Source of the DNA: RGDT01 sp964630925
GTDB lineage: Bacteria > Planctomycetota > Planctomycetia > Gemmatales > Gemmataceae
DNA: 13,112 bases
Assembly: GCA_964630925.1 (NCBI GenBank)
Contig: CAZVZK010000218.1
Location: 1 to 13,112, forward strand
Reading direction: 5' to 3'
The translations under genes and the position numbers were made by a program. Each line of letters starts with the position of its first letter. Positions within the stretch are counted from its first letter, which is position 1. The notes under the pieces were generated by a model. The model was not told where the DNA came from. It saw nothing but the letters and a program-made list of their open reading frames with translations, and did no database searches. Positions 1-7,136 of the stretch are shown piece after piece.

Positions 1-2090
1 TCAACATGAACGGCGGCGACGACAGGTTCTCCGCCACGGGCAACCTCGCCTCCCTCATCAAACTCACCGTGGACGGCGGCGCCGGCAACGACACCATCCT
101 CGGCAGCAACGGCGCCGACACCCTCCGCGGCGGCGACGGCGACGACTTCATCGACGGCCAGCAGGGCAACGACGTCGCCTTCCTCGACGCCGGCAACGAC
201 GTCTTCCAGTGGGACCCGGGCGACGGCTCCGACACCGTCGAGGGCGGCGACGGCGCCGACCGCATGGTCTTCAACGGTAGCGCGGCCAACGAGGTCTTCA
301 CCGTCTCGGCCAACGGCGAGCGGGTGCTCTTCACCCGCAACGTCGGCGCCATCGTCATGGACCTCAACGATGTCGAGCGCCTCGACCTCAACGCCCTCGG
401 CGGCACCGACACCGTCACCGTCAACGACCTGTCCGGCACCGACATGACCCAGGTCAACGTCGCCCTCGCCTCCGCCATCGGCGGCACGGCCGGTGACGCC
501 GCCTCGGACACCGTCGTCGTCACCGGCACCAACGGCAACGACATCATCAGCGTCTTCGGCGCCGGCTCCAGCTACTCCGTCCTCGGCCTGCACACCCAGG
601 TCAACGTCACCGGCTCCGAGGGCGCAAACGACTCCCTCCGCGTCAACGCCCTCGGCGGCAACGACGGCGTGACGGCCACCACCGTCCCGGCGGGCGTCGT
701 CAAGATGATCCTCGACGGCGGGGCCGGCGACGACACCCTCCTCGGCTCCCAGGGCGCCGACGTGTTCTTCGCCGGCGACGGCGACGACTTCGTCTTCGGC
801 GACAACGGCAACGACGTGGCCTTCCTCGGCGCCGGCAACGACGTCTTCCAGTGGGACCCGGGCGACGGCAACGAAACCATCGAGGGCCAGGAAGGCACCG
901 ACCTGATGCTCTTCTTCGGCTCCAACGCCAGCGAGAACATCAACATCGTCGCCAACGGCGGCCGCGTCCTCTTCCTCCGCGACGTGGCCAGCGTCACGAT
1001 GGACCTCAACGACACCGAGCGCATCGAGTTCCGCGCCCTCGGCGGCGCCGACACCGTCACCGTCGGCGACCTGACCGGCACCGACGTGACGGACGTCTCC
1101 CTCGACCTGCGTGGCCCCAACGGCGGCGGCGACGGCGCCCCCGACACCGTCACCGTCAACGGCACCCAGGGCGCCGACGTGTTCGGCGCCGCGGGCGACT
1201 CCGGCGGCGTCAACGTCTTCGGCCTCCAGCCCAACATCAACATCTTCTTCACCGAGGCCGCCAACGACCGCCTCGTCCTCAACGGCCAGGGCGGCGACGA
1301 CGTCTTGAACGCCGTCTCGCTGGAGGCCGACGGCATCCAGCTCACCATGAACGGCGGCCTCGGCAACGACCTCATGATCGGCAGCGAGGGGAACGACCTG
1401 TTCAACGGCGGCGACGGCAACGACACCGCCCTGATGGGCGCCGGCGACGACACCTTCGTGTGGAGCCCCGGCGACGACAACGACACCGTCGAGGGGCAGG
1501 ACGGCTTCGACCGCCTCGTCTTCAACGGCTCCAACATCGCCGAGCGCATCGCCATCAGCGCCAACGGCGGGCGGGCGGTGCTCACCCGCGACGTGGCCGC
1601 CGTCACGATGGACATGAACGACGTGGAGGGCCTCGACCTCAACACCCTCGGCGGCGCCGACACCGTCACCGTCAACGACCTGAGCGGCACCGACCTCGTT
1701 GACCTCGTCTTCAGCCTCGGCGGCGCCGACGGCCAGGCCGACCGCGTCATCGTCAACGGCACGGCCGGCGACGACGTGGCCCTGGTCTTCGGCGACGCCT
1801 CCGGCGTCAACGTCCTCGGCCTCGCCGCCTCCGTGCGCATCACCGGCATGCAGGCCGTCAACGACACCCTGGAGATCCGCGCCCAGGCCGGCGACGACGT
1901 GGTGGAGGCCAGCGGCCTGGCCGCCGGCGTGATCAACCTGCTGGCCGACGGCGGCCAGGGCAACGACGTCCTGGTCGGCTCGGACGGCGCCGACGTGATG
2001 CTCGGCGGCGACGGCGACGACGTGCTGGTCGGCGGCCCCGGCCTGGACATCCTCGACGGCGGGCTGGGTGACAACGTCGTGATCCAGTGA
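1..2090 (+). CDS. RTX-type calcium-binding repeat protein, C-terminal part (5' end outside window)
   Basis: The reading frame is open from the first base. The ATG at position 6 lies inside a repeat, so the gene is cut by the window edge and at least 694 residues are visible. Counting from that Met, Gly/Asp-rich RTX nonapeptides (GGxGxDxxx type) form clusters at residues 24-69, 238-283, 450-486 and 649-694. They are separated by beta-rich linkers of about 160-170 residues that repeat the same phrases, for example FQWDPGDG, VSANG, MDLNDVE and DTVTVNDLSGTD. RTX repeats in this family fold into parallel beta-rolls that bind calcium outside the cell, and such proteins are typically secreted by type I systems. 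The module period is 214 residues, then 203, because the third cluster lacks one nonapeptide. The protein ends directly in the last RTX cluster with no extra domain. The role could be surface layer, adhesin or matrix protein. No enzymatic domain is visible in this part. Confidence 0.88.
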   Translation, partial: NMNGGDDRFSATGNLASLIKLTVDGGAGNDTILGSNGADTLRGGDGDDFIDGQQGNDVAFLDAGNDVFQWDPGDGSDTVEGGDGADRMVFNGSAANEVFTVSANGERVLFTRNVGAIVMDLNDVERLDLNALGGTDTVTVNDLSGTDMTQVNVALASAIGGTAGDAASDTVVVTGTNGNDIISVFGAGSSYSVLGLHTQVNVTGSEGANDSLRVNALGGNDGVTATTVPAGVVKMILDGGAGDDTLLGSQGADVFFAGDGDDFVFGDNGNDVAFLGAGNDVFQWDPGDGNETIEGQEGTDLMLFFGSNASENINIVANGGRVLFLRDVASVTMDLNDTERIEFRALGGADTVTVGDLTGTDVTDVSLDLRGPNGGGDGAPDTVTVNGTQGADVFGAAGDSGGVNVFGLQPNINIFFTEAANDRLVLNGQGGDDVLNAVSLEADGIQLTMNGGLGNDLMIGSEGNDLFNGGDGNDTALMGAGDDTFVWSPGDDNDTVEGQDGFDRLVFNGSNIAERIAISANGGRAVLTRDVAAVTMDMNDVEGLDLNTLGGADTVTVNDLSGTDLVDLVFSLGGADGQADRVIVNGTAGDDVALVFGDASGVNVLGLAASVRITGMQAVNDTLEIRAQAGDDVVEASGLAAGVINLLADGGQGNDVLVGSDGADVMLGGDGDDVLVGGPGLDILDGGLGDNVVIQ

Positions 2091-2099
2091 CGCCCTCTT

Positions 2100-2140
2100 C
2101 TTCCCGTAGAGCACGCATCCCCTGCGTGCTCTGCGGGAAG
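2100..2140 (+). terminator. Strong hairpin after the RTX gene, probable terminator
   Basis: The arms at 2100-2116 and 2124-2140 pair over 17 bp with a single G.U wobble and a 7-nt loop. The hairpin begins 10 nt after the RTX stop codon. No T-run follows on either strand, so it is not a classical intrinsic terminator. Position and strength still favour a termination or 3'-end-protection role. It could also be a copy of a dispersed palindromic repeat. Confidence 0.6.
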
Positions 2141-2380
2141 TGGGCGAGTCGGCGGGACGCACGCTCCACGGGGAGCTGGCCAACGCCCGCCTTCTCCTGT
2201 GCCATTGGGCGGCACGACAATTGCTCAAGAGCAAATCCATGACGCGCGGCCCCGCAGGGCCGGCGACGGCCGTCCCTCCCGACGAAGTCCGCGTCGGATG
2301 GGGCGTGCCGTCGTCGGCCCGGCGGTGGTTCGTCTGTCCGAGCCTGAATCCGCCCGTCAGCGCGCGGGCTCAGGCGAGCG

Positions 2381-2399
2381 GGCCCGTGAGCGCCGGGCC
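2381..2399 (-). terminator. GC hairpin after the PhnD-like gene
   Basis: GGCCCG (2381-2386) and CGGGCC (2394-2399) form a 6-bp stem with a 7-nt loop. It lies 5 nt beyond the stop codon of the minus-strand PhnD-like gene. There is no T-tract. It is a plausible but weak terminator for the two-gene minus-strand unit. Confidence 0.35.
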
Positions 2400-2404
2400 A
2401 CCGA

Positions 2405-3316
2405 TCACTTCACCAGCGGCGCCGGGTACGCCTTCGCCGCCGCCGCGAGCTGGTCGTCGAAGTCATCCGGCACCTTCGCGAAGTGCGTGATCCGCATCAC
2501 CGAGAGCATCTCCTTGCCCTTCTCCGTCTTGTGCGCACCACGCATCCCGATGCGGAACTTCGTCAGCATGTCGTCGTCCAGCACGTCACCGTAGTGCCCC
2601 ACCAGGGCGCACGGGAACGGCTGCGACGAGGCCAGGGGGGTCAGCTTGGCCGCCTTCGCCGGGCTCGCCTCCTTGAACTGCTCCCAGTCGATGCCGTCGG
2701 CCAGGACCGAGTCGGTCCGGCCCGCCGCGAGGGAGCTGAGGTTCTCCGAGGTCTCCCCGGCGCGGGTGATCTTGTAGTATTCCCACGGGTTGGTCCCCGG
2801 GCGGACGCAGCTCCGCTCCAGGAACAGGTAACAGTGCTCACGCCCGCGCGCGGCGGTCCGCATGGGCGAACGCTTCGGCAGGTCGGCGACCCCGGCGAGC
2901 CCGTCCGCCTTACGCACGATCAGATGCGCCCGCAGGGTCGGCTCCACGTTCACCGCGATGAACAGCGGCTTCAGGTTCGGATATCGCTGCCGCGCCCACG
3001 CGAACTCGATGCCGTGGAACACCCCGAGGTGCAGCTCCTCGTCCTTGAGCTTGCGGCCCAGCTCGACGGCGTGGCCCCCATTGGTCAGCTCGCTCTTCAC
3101 CTTCATCTGCGCTTCGAGGAAGGACTTGAACGGGGCCATCGCGAACATCACGAGCGGCTGATACACGTCCCGGAACAGCGAGCTGATCAGACCGATCTTC
3201 ACCTTCGGCGGGATCATCCCCGCCCCCCAGGACCGGCCCGCCGCCAGCCCCAGGGCCCCCGCCAGCCCGGCACGACAGAACCCCCTGCGGGTCATCCCCG
3301 CCCCGTTGTCGATCAT
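2405..3316 (-). CDS. PhnD-like ABC-type solute-binding protein with Tat signal
   Basis: The product is 303 aa. Residues 9-14 read TRRGFC, followed by a hydrophobic Ala/Gly/Leu stretch ending near residue 33, which is a twin-arginine signal. The mature part begins with VKIGLISSLFRD (residues 39-50). It resembles the periplasmic phosphate/phosphonate-binding PhnD family (type 2 periplasmic-binding fold), including a GVFHGIEFAWA segment at 98-108 and a YYKITRAGETSENLSSLAAGR-like hinge region. The ligand cannot be told from sequence. The frame is open further upstream, but the ATG at 3316 is chosen for its strong GGAGGAG site 7 nt before it; the extra N-terminal residues would be Arg-rich spacer translation. 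The gene follows the TolC-family gene on the same strand after 61 nt, so co-transcription is likely. No ABC permease or ATPase gene is nearby, so it may be an orphan binding protein with a sensing or envelope role. Confidence 0.8.
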   Translation of the reverse strand: MIDNGAGMTRRGFCRAGLAGALGLAAGRSWGAGMIPPKVKIGLISSLFRDVYQPLVMFAMAPFKSFLEAQMKVKSELTNGGHAVELGRKLKDEELHLGVFHGIEFAWARQRYPNLKPLFIAVNVEPTLRAHLIVRKADGLAGVADLPKRSPMRTAARGREHCYLFLERSCVRPGTNPWEYYKITRAGETSENLSSLAAGRTDSVLADGIDWEQFKEASPAKAAKLTPLASSQPFPCALVGHYGDVLDDDMLTKFRIGMRGAHKTEKGKEMLSVMRITHFAKVPDDFDDQLAAAAKAYPAPLVK

Positions 3317-3323
3317 GCTGCGT

Positions 3324-3330
3324 CTCCTCC
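3324..3330 (-). promoter_or_regulatory. Shine-Dalgarno that fixes the PhnD-like start
   Basis: On the minus strand this reads GGAGGAG, 7 nt before the ATG at 3316. It is the reason for choosing that start over the upstream extension (to 3448) or the in-frame Met seven residues downstream, directly before the twin arginine. Confidence 0.7.
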
Positions 3331-3344
3331 GTGGTGTGTCCCGT

Positions 3345-3360
3345 GGGGGCCGAGGCCCCC
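3345..3360 (-). other. Small GC hairpin between the TolC-like and PhnD-like genes
   Basis: GGGGGC and GCCCCC (3345-3350 and 3355-3360) enclose a CGAG loop in the 61-nt gap between two co-directional minus-strand genes. It could attenuate transcription or stabilise an mRNA end, giving different expression of the two genes. The stem is only 6 bp. Confidence 0.3.
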
Positions 3361-3377
3361 GGCTCGCCTGCCCGCGC

Positions 3378-4781
3378 TCACTTGCCCTTCTTCGCGTCAC
3401 GCTTCTTCTGCATCGCCCGTGCGGCGGCCCTCGCCGCCGCCACGTCATCGGGCCGCTCCGGCGCGTCCTCGAGGCGGGCGCAGAACCCGCCGGCGGTCAC
3501 CCGCTCCAGCTGCGCCAGCCCGACCAGCAGGTCGTAACGCGCCTTGTTCGCGTCCGCCCGCGCCTGCGACGCCAGCCCACCGACCGTCACCAGCTCGCGC
3601 ACCGGCAGCACGTCCGTCGGCCCACGCCTGCGGAAGATCGTGCGGGCCTCCTCCGCCCTCTCCTCCGCCGCGAGGACCGCCTTGCGGTAGTGCTTGAGCT
3701 TGCGGTCCGCCTCCGCCCAGCGGAGGAACGCCTGATCCGTCTCCAGCCCGATCAGCAGCTTGGTCCGCTCCACCACCGTGGCGGCGCGCCCGGCGTAGGC
3801 CTCGGCGATGCCCACGCGGTCCTTGCGACCGCCGTTGATCGTCACGGGCATCTCGGGCCCCGTCGCGCCGGGCCGATAGTCATGGTCGAACTGCCCTGAC
3901 GGCAGCGGCGTCGAGTGCAGGTCCGAGCCGGAGGCGAACGTGTTGACACGGAACGCGAAGAAGCCCGGCTTGCCCTGCGCGTCCACCTCCAGGGAGGCCA
4001 CGTCGGCCCCGAGGCGGGCCTGCGTGATCTCCGGCCGCCGCGCCTGCGCCAGCTCGAGGAGGATACGCTTGTCGAGCAGCAGGCACACGTCGGGCATCGC
4101 CTTGCACTTGATCACCAGGGGGGCGTCGGCGCACAGGCCCATCGCCTCGCGCAGCGCGCTGGCCGCACGCTGCGCCCCCATGTTCGCCTCCGCCCGCCGC
4201 GCCTCCGCGATCCCCAGGTAGGCGTCGATCAGCAGGACGTCCGAACGCCGCTCGTACGAGTCCTTGTCCTCGTCGTCCCCCTCCAGCTTCCCCTTGACCT
4301 CCCTCAGGCCCTCGATCGCGTCCGCCGCCACCTTCTCCTGCTCGACGGCGTACAGGTACGTGAGGTAGCAGAAGGTCGCCGAGTACGAGGCGTTCATCCG
4401 CGCCAGCGTGACCCCGGCCTCCGCCACCTCGACCCCGTGCTCCGCCTGCTCGCGGCGGATCGGCAGGTCACGCGCCAGGAACGTCGGCACGCGCAGGTTG
4501 ACCAGCGCGTGCTTCCGCTGCACCGCCGCCTGCAGGCTGGCGATGGCGGCGGCCACGGAGGGCTGACGCTCCAGGGCCGAGGAGCGGGCCGAGGCGAGGT
4601 CGGCCGCGTGGGCGACCGGCGCCGCCGGGGCAGCCGGCACGACGGCGGGCGGCAGGGACGGGGGCGGGGACGGCCGCTCACCGGCGGCGATAGCCCCGCC
4701 CACGGCGAGGAGGCCTGGGGCGGCGAACGCGCCCAGGAAGCGCGCCGGCAGGCGCCATCCCGAAAACCAGGTGCCTTTCAT
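3378..4781 (-). CDS. TolC-family outer-membrane efflux/secretion protein
   Basis: The product is 467 aa. An N-terminal signal-like segment (residues about 11-33, hydrophobic, ending AIAAG) is followed by a Pro/Ala-rich linker (39-58). Two long alpha-helical halves follow (about 60-215 and 325-430), rich in Ala, Glu, Arg and Leu with the heptad character of TolC-type channels. The closing segment, ARYDLLVGLAQLERVTAGGF (residues 414-433), is typical of TolC-family proteins. Such proteins form trimeric outer-membrane ducts that work with inner-membrane pumps or type I exporters, none of which is in this window. The ATG at 4781 is preceded by GAGG at 8 nt and starts exactly at the signal segment; the frame is open much further upstream but that part reads through repetitive spacer. 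Odd points are a Cys pair around residues 226-233 and a Lys/Arg-rich C-terminus. Substrate unknown. Confidence 0.82.
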   Translation of the reverse strand: MKGTWFSGWRLPARFLGAFAAPGLLAVGGAIAAGERPSPPPSLPPAVVPAAPAAPVAHAADLASARSSALERQPSVAAAIASLQAAVQRKHALVNLRVPTFLARDLPIRREQAEHGVEVAEAGVTLARMNASYSATFCYLTYLYAVEQEKVAADAIEGLREVKGKLEGDDEDKDSYERRSDVLLIDAYLGIAEARRAEANMGAQRAASALREAMGLCADAPLVIKCKAMPDVCLLLDKRILLELAQARRPEITQARLGADVASLEVDAQGKPGFFAFRVNTFASGSDLHSTPLPSGQFDHDYRPGATGPEMPVTINGGRKDRVGIAEAYAGRAATVVERTKLLIGLETDQAFLRWAEADRKLKHYRKAVLAAEERAEEARTIFRRRGPTDVLPVRELVTVGGLASQARADANKARYDLLVGLAQLERVTAGGFCARLEDAPERPDDVAAARAAARAMQKKRDAKKGK

Positions 4782-4815
4782 GGGTCCATCCTCGGAGGCT
4801 TGTCGGGGGGGGTGT

Positions 4816-4883
4816 TCAAGCCCGGCCGGGGCCGCATTCATGGAGGCGGAGCCGGGCACCGCCATAGCATCGGCCGGGCTTGA
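4816..4883. repeat. Perfect 13-bp inverted repeat upstream of the TolC-like gene
   Basis: TCAAGCCCGGCCG at 4816-4828 is matched exactly in reverse complement by CGGCCGGGCTTGA at 4871-4883, with 42 nt between the arms. It lies between divergent genes, 35 nt upstream of the TolC-like start. It may be a pair of regulator-binding sites, an RNA hairpin, or the ends of a small element. No flanking target duplication is visible. Confidence 0.6.
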
Positions 4884-4889
4884 TCTCAA
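4861..4889 (-). promoter_or_regulatory. Candidate sigma70-like promoter for the TolC-like gene
   Basis: Reading the minus strand, TTGAGA (4884-4889) and TATGGC (4861-4866) are spaced by 17 nt. The -35 matches the consensus at 5 of 6 positions and the -10 at 3 of 6. It would give a leader of roughly 70 nt before the ATG at 4781. The -35 overlaps the near-palindrome CTTGATCTCAAG (4879-4890), and the spacer contains the right arm of the 13-bp inverted repeat, so regulation by a DNA-binding protein is possible. Confidence 0.3.
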
Positions 4890-5084
4890 GGTGAACCGGT
4901 GGCAAGACGAAATGGCGCGGGCCTGCCCGCCCTCCTGCCGCGCGAGACGGTCCTGCGGGGAAGGGTGAAGGACGAAACAGGAAGGGTGAACGGGGTCGCC
5001 CGGCGTGCCTGGCCCCCCCTGATTCGCTAGATCTGTCTCAGGGCGCCTCTTCCTCCTTCCCCCTTCCTCCTTCATCCTCCCCCC

Positions 5085-6572
5085 ATGCTGCCCCCCTTGA
5101 CACCCGCCGTCGCCCGTGCCCTGGCCCTCGCCTCCCCGTACGCCCGCGCCCACGGGTCGGCCGAGGCCGGGCCGCTCCACCTGCTGGCCGCCCTCCTCGC
5201 CGAGGAGGAGGGCCAGGCCGCCACCCTGGCCGTCGCCCACGGGCTGGACTGGCCCGCGTGGATGCGATCCCTGCCCGCCCCCGCCGAGGGCGCCGAGCTG
5301 CCGCCCTCGTCGTCCCTTGCGTCGCTGCTGGATGACGCCCGCGTCCTGGCCCTCGAGCTGACCGGCGGCCGCACCGTGGCCGGCGACGTGCTGCTGCACG
5401 TCCTGACGCAGCACGCCCCGGCCCGCGACGGCCTGACGGCGTTCGGGCTTAACCCCTTCACCCTCCGGGCCGCCGTCGAGAGCCAGAAGCCCCCCGCCCC
5501 GGTGGTGGAGAATGCCCCCAGGCTGTCTGACGTGACGGAGCGCGTCGAGACCTCACGCATCCTCGACGCGGCCGCGAACCGCGCCCGAGAGGCCCTGCGC
5601 GTCATCGAGGACCACGCCCGCTTCGTCCTCGACGACGCCCACCTGTGCGGCCAGGCCAAGGCACTCCGACACGAGCTGACCCAGGCCCTCCGCGAGCTGG
5701 GGCCGGAAGGGCTGCTGCAAGCCAGGGACACGGCCCACGATGTCGGCGCCGCCATCGCCGGCGAGGGCGAGTACGTGCGCTCGTCCCTGGCCGACGTCCT
5801 CCTCGCCGCCGGCAAGCGCCTGGGCGAGGCGTTGCGCAGCCTGGAGGAATATGGCAAGCTGGCCCACCCCCTCCTCGGCGAGCGGGTCGAGGCGCTGCGC
5901 TACCGCGCCTACACCCTGGAGAAGGCGGCGGCCCTCATGGGCAGAGCGCGCGAGCGCCTGGCCGCCGCGCGGCTGTACGTCCTCCTGTCGGCGGCGTCGT
6001 GCAAGTCGTCGCTCGAGTGGACGATCGAGGAGGCGGCGGCCGGAGGCGCGTCCGTCTTCCAGCTCCGCGAGAAATCACTCCCCGACAGGGACCTCCTCTC
6101 CCGCGCCAGGGACGTGCGCCGCTGGACCCTCCGCGCCGGAGCCCTGTTCATCGTCAACGACCGCCCGGACATCGCCCGCCTCGCCGAGGCCGACGGCGTC
6201 CACCTCGGCCAGGACGACCTCGGCGTCCGCGAGGCCCGGCGCATCCTGGGCCCGGACGCCCTGATCGGCGTCAGCACCCACGACGCCGACCAGGTACGCC
6301 GGGCCGTCGAGGACGGCGCGTCGTACATTGGCATCGGGCCGACGTTCCCGTCCGGCACCAAGTCCTTCGCCACGTTCCCCGGCCTGGCCTTCATCCGCGA
6401 GGCGTCCGCCCTGACGGGGCTGCCGGCCTTCGCCATCGGCGGCATCCACGCCGGCAACATCGCGGAGGTCGCCGCCGCCGGGGCGCGGCGTGTGGCGGCC
6501 GGCCTGGCGGTGGCTGCCGCCGACGAGCCTCGGCTGGCCGCACGGGCCATACTCTCTCACCTGGAGGATTGA
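5085..6572 (+). CDS. thiE: Thiamine-phosphate synthase, Clp-N-like + ThiD2 + ThiE fusion
   Basis: The product is 495 aa with three parts. Residues 1-135 hold two copies of a helical repeat resembling the Clp N-terminal domain (ALASPYARAHGSAEAGPLHL at 14-33, and RVLALELTGGRTVAGDVLLH at 86-105). Residues about 157-285 match ThiD2, the HMP-phosphate kinase domain found fused to ThiE (ILDAAANRAREALRVIEDHA, 159-178). Residues 295-495 are a complete ThiE TIM barrel: QLREK (326-330), NDR (358-360), DGVHLGQDD (370-378), GVSTH (395-399), YIGIGPTFPSGTK (414-426) and AIGGI (450-454). Known family chemistry is HMP-P to HMP-PP, then coupling with thiazole phosphate to thiamine phosphate, in the cytoplasm. 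The ATG at 5085 has no Shine-Dalgarno, being preceded by a pyrimidine tract, so the start is moderately certain. The redoxin-like gene follows after 3 nt. The Clp-N-like part is the unusual element; I infer an interaction or regulatory role. Confidence 0.9.
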   Translation: MLPPLTPAVARALALASPYARAHGSAEAGPLHLLAALLAEEEGQAATLAVAHGLDWPAWMRSLPAPAEGAELPPSSSLASLLDDARVLALELTGGRTVAGDVLLHVLTQHAPARDGLTAFGLNPFTLRAAVESQKPPAPVVENAPRLSDVTERVETSRILDAAANRAREALRVIEDHARFVLDDAHLCGQAKALRHELTQALRELGPEGLLQARDTAHDVGAAIAGEGEYVRSSLADVLLAAGKRLGEALRSLEEYGKLAHPLLGERVEALRYRAYTLEKAAALMGRARERLAAARLYVLLSAASCKSSLEWTIEEAAAGGASVFQLREKSLPDRDLLSRARDVRRWTLRAGALFIVNDRPDIARLAEADGVHLGQDDLGVREARRILGPDALIGVSTHDADQVRRAVEDGASYIGIGPTFPSGTKSFATFPGLAFIREASALTGLPAFAIGGIHAGNIAEVAAAGARRVAAGLAVAAADEPRLAARAILSHLED

Positions 6573-6575
6573 GCG

Positions 6576-7103
6576 ATGCAGGCTTGCATGGTTTTGGCGT
6601 TGATGCTGGCAGGCGACGTGGACTCCGGCCCCGAGAAGGGCGCGGCGGTCCCGGAACTGAAGGTGTACGACGTGACCGGGCCGAACAAGGAGAAGACGGT
6701 CAACTACGCCGCCCTCCTCAAGGACAAGGTGAGCGTGTACCTGCTCGTCCCGAACGAGAAGTTCGACAGGCCCATGAACAGGTTCATGAAGGAGCTGGAC
6801 AAGAAGATCGCCGCCGACTTCGAGGCCGTGCAGGCGGTGGCCGTCTTCATGACCGACGACGAGGACGCGGCCAAGACGCGCCTGGGCCGGATCCAGACCT
6901 CGGTCAACTACGAGAAGACGGCGCTGACGACCTTCAACGGCAAGGACGGCCCCAAGGGCTGGAACCCCAACAGCGACGCCCACCTGACCGTGATCGTCGC
7001 GAGCAAGGGCAAGGTCGTGGCGCGGTTCGGCTACAAGTCGGTGAATGACACCGAGGTCCCCGACATCGTGGCCGAGCTGAAGAAGCTGACGAAGAAGAAG
7101 TGA
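6576..7103 (+). CDS. Thioredoxin-fold-like protein without CxxC, coupled to thiE
   Basis: The product is 175 aa. GGAGG at 6563-6567, inside the end of thiE, lies 8 nt before the ATG, and only 3 nt separate the two genes, so translational coupling is likely. The N-terminus (residues 2-14) is a short hydrophobic stretch that might be a weak signal peptide. The rest alternates beta strands and helices as in redoxins: VSVYLLVPN (52-60) where a thioredoxin would have its first core strand, AVQAVAVFMTDDED (84-97), HLTVIVASKGKVVARFGY (136-153), then a C-terminal helix rich in Lys. The only cysteine is C4, so a redox dithiol function is excluded. The fold assignment is an inference from the strand pattern and I do not recognise a named family. 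The Lys-rich tail may be surface exposed. Link to thiamine synthesis unknown. Confidence 0.7.
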   Translation: MQACMVLALMLAGDVDSGPEKGAAVPELKVYDVTGPNKEKTVNYAALLKDKVSVYLLVPNEKFDRPMNRFMKELDKKIAADFEAVQAVAVFMTDDEDAAKTRLGRIQTSVNYEKTALTTFNGKDGPKGWNPNSDAHLTVIVASKGKVVARFGYKSVNDTEVPDIVAELKKLTKKK

Positions 7104-7136
7104 CGCGGATCCCCGGCCTCCGGCCCTGACACCCCG

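Larger units (their letters stand above)
2091..2404. other. Convergent intergenic region, no gene seen
   Basis: These 314 bases separate the RTX gene from the convergent PhnD-like gene. Short open frames cross the region but have no ribosome-binding site and no recognisable protein. It holds the large hairpin at 2100-2140, a small TTGCTC/GAGCAA inverted repeat at 2221-2234, a GGCCC/GGGCC hairpin at 2248-2261, and a GC hairpin at 2381-2399 next to the minus-strand stop codon. The likely content is 3' ends and terminators only. Confidence 0.6.
4782..5084. other. Divergent intergenic region with repeats
   Basis: No gene is seen here. Besides the inverted repeat and the candidate promoter, it contains GGAAGGGTGAA twice (4959-4969 and 4980-4990, period 21 nt) and a pyrimidine tract at 5047-5084 in which CTTCCTCCTTC occurs twice (5049-5059 and 5063-5073). 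The purine block and the reverse complement of the pyrimidine block are similar to each other, giving an imperfect inverted arrangement. CCCTGA (5017-5022) and TCAGGG (5038-5043) form a further small hairpin around AGATCT. I see no TPP riboswitch core ahead of the thiamine gene. Confidence 0.6.

Noticed and set aside
851..1702. Second plus-strand frame inside the RTX gene
   Set aside because: The product is almost only Arg, His, Pro and Gly, a typical frame-shifted shadow of GC-rich DNA.
572..2215. Long minus-strand open frame (547 codons) opposite the RTX gene
   Set aside because: It is Pro/Ser/Arg-rich low-complexity translation caused by the repetitive GC-rich codons of the RTX gene; no ribosome site and no recognisable domain.
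2483..3697. Plus-strand 404-codon frame opposite the PhnD-like and TolC-like genes
   Set aside because: The opposite strand holds two clear protein families with good start sites; this frame shows only Arg/Pro/His-rich sequence.
5017..5043. Possible TPP riboswitch (CTGAGA on the minus strand ahead of thiE)
   Set aside because: The motif is on the wrong strand for thiE and the other conserved THI-box segments are absent, so it is only part of a small inverted repeat.
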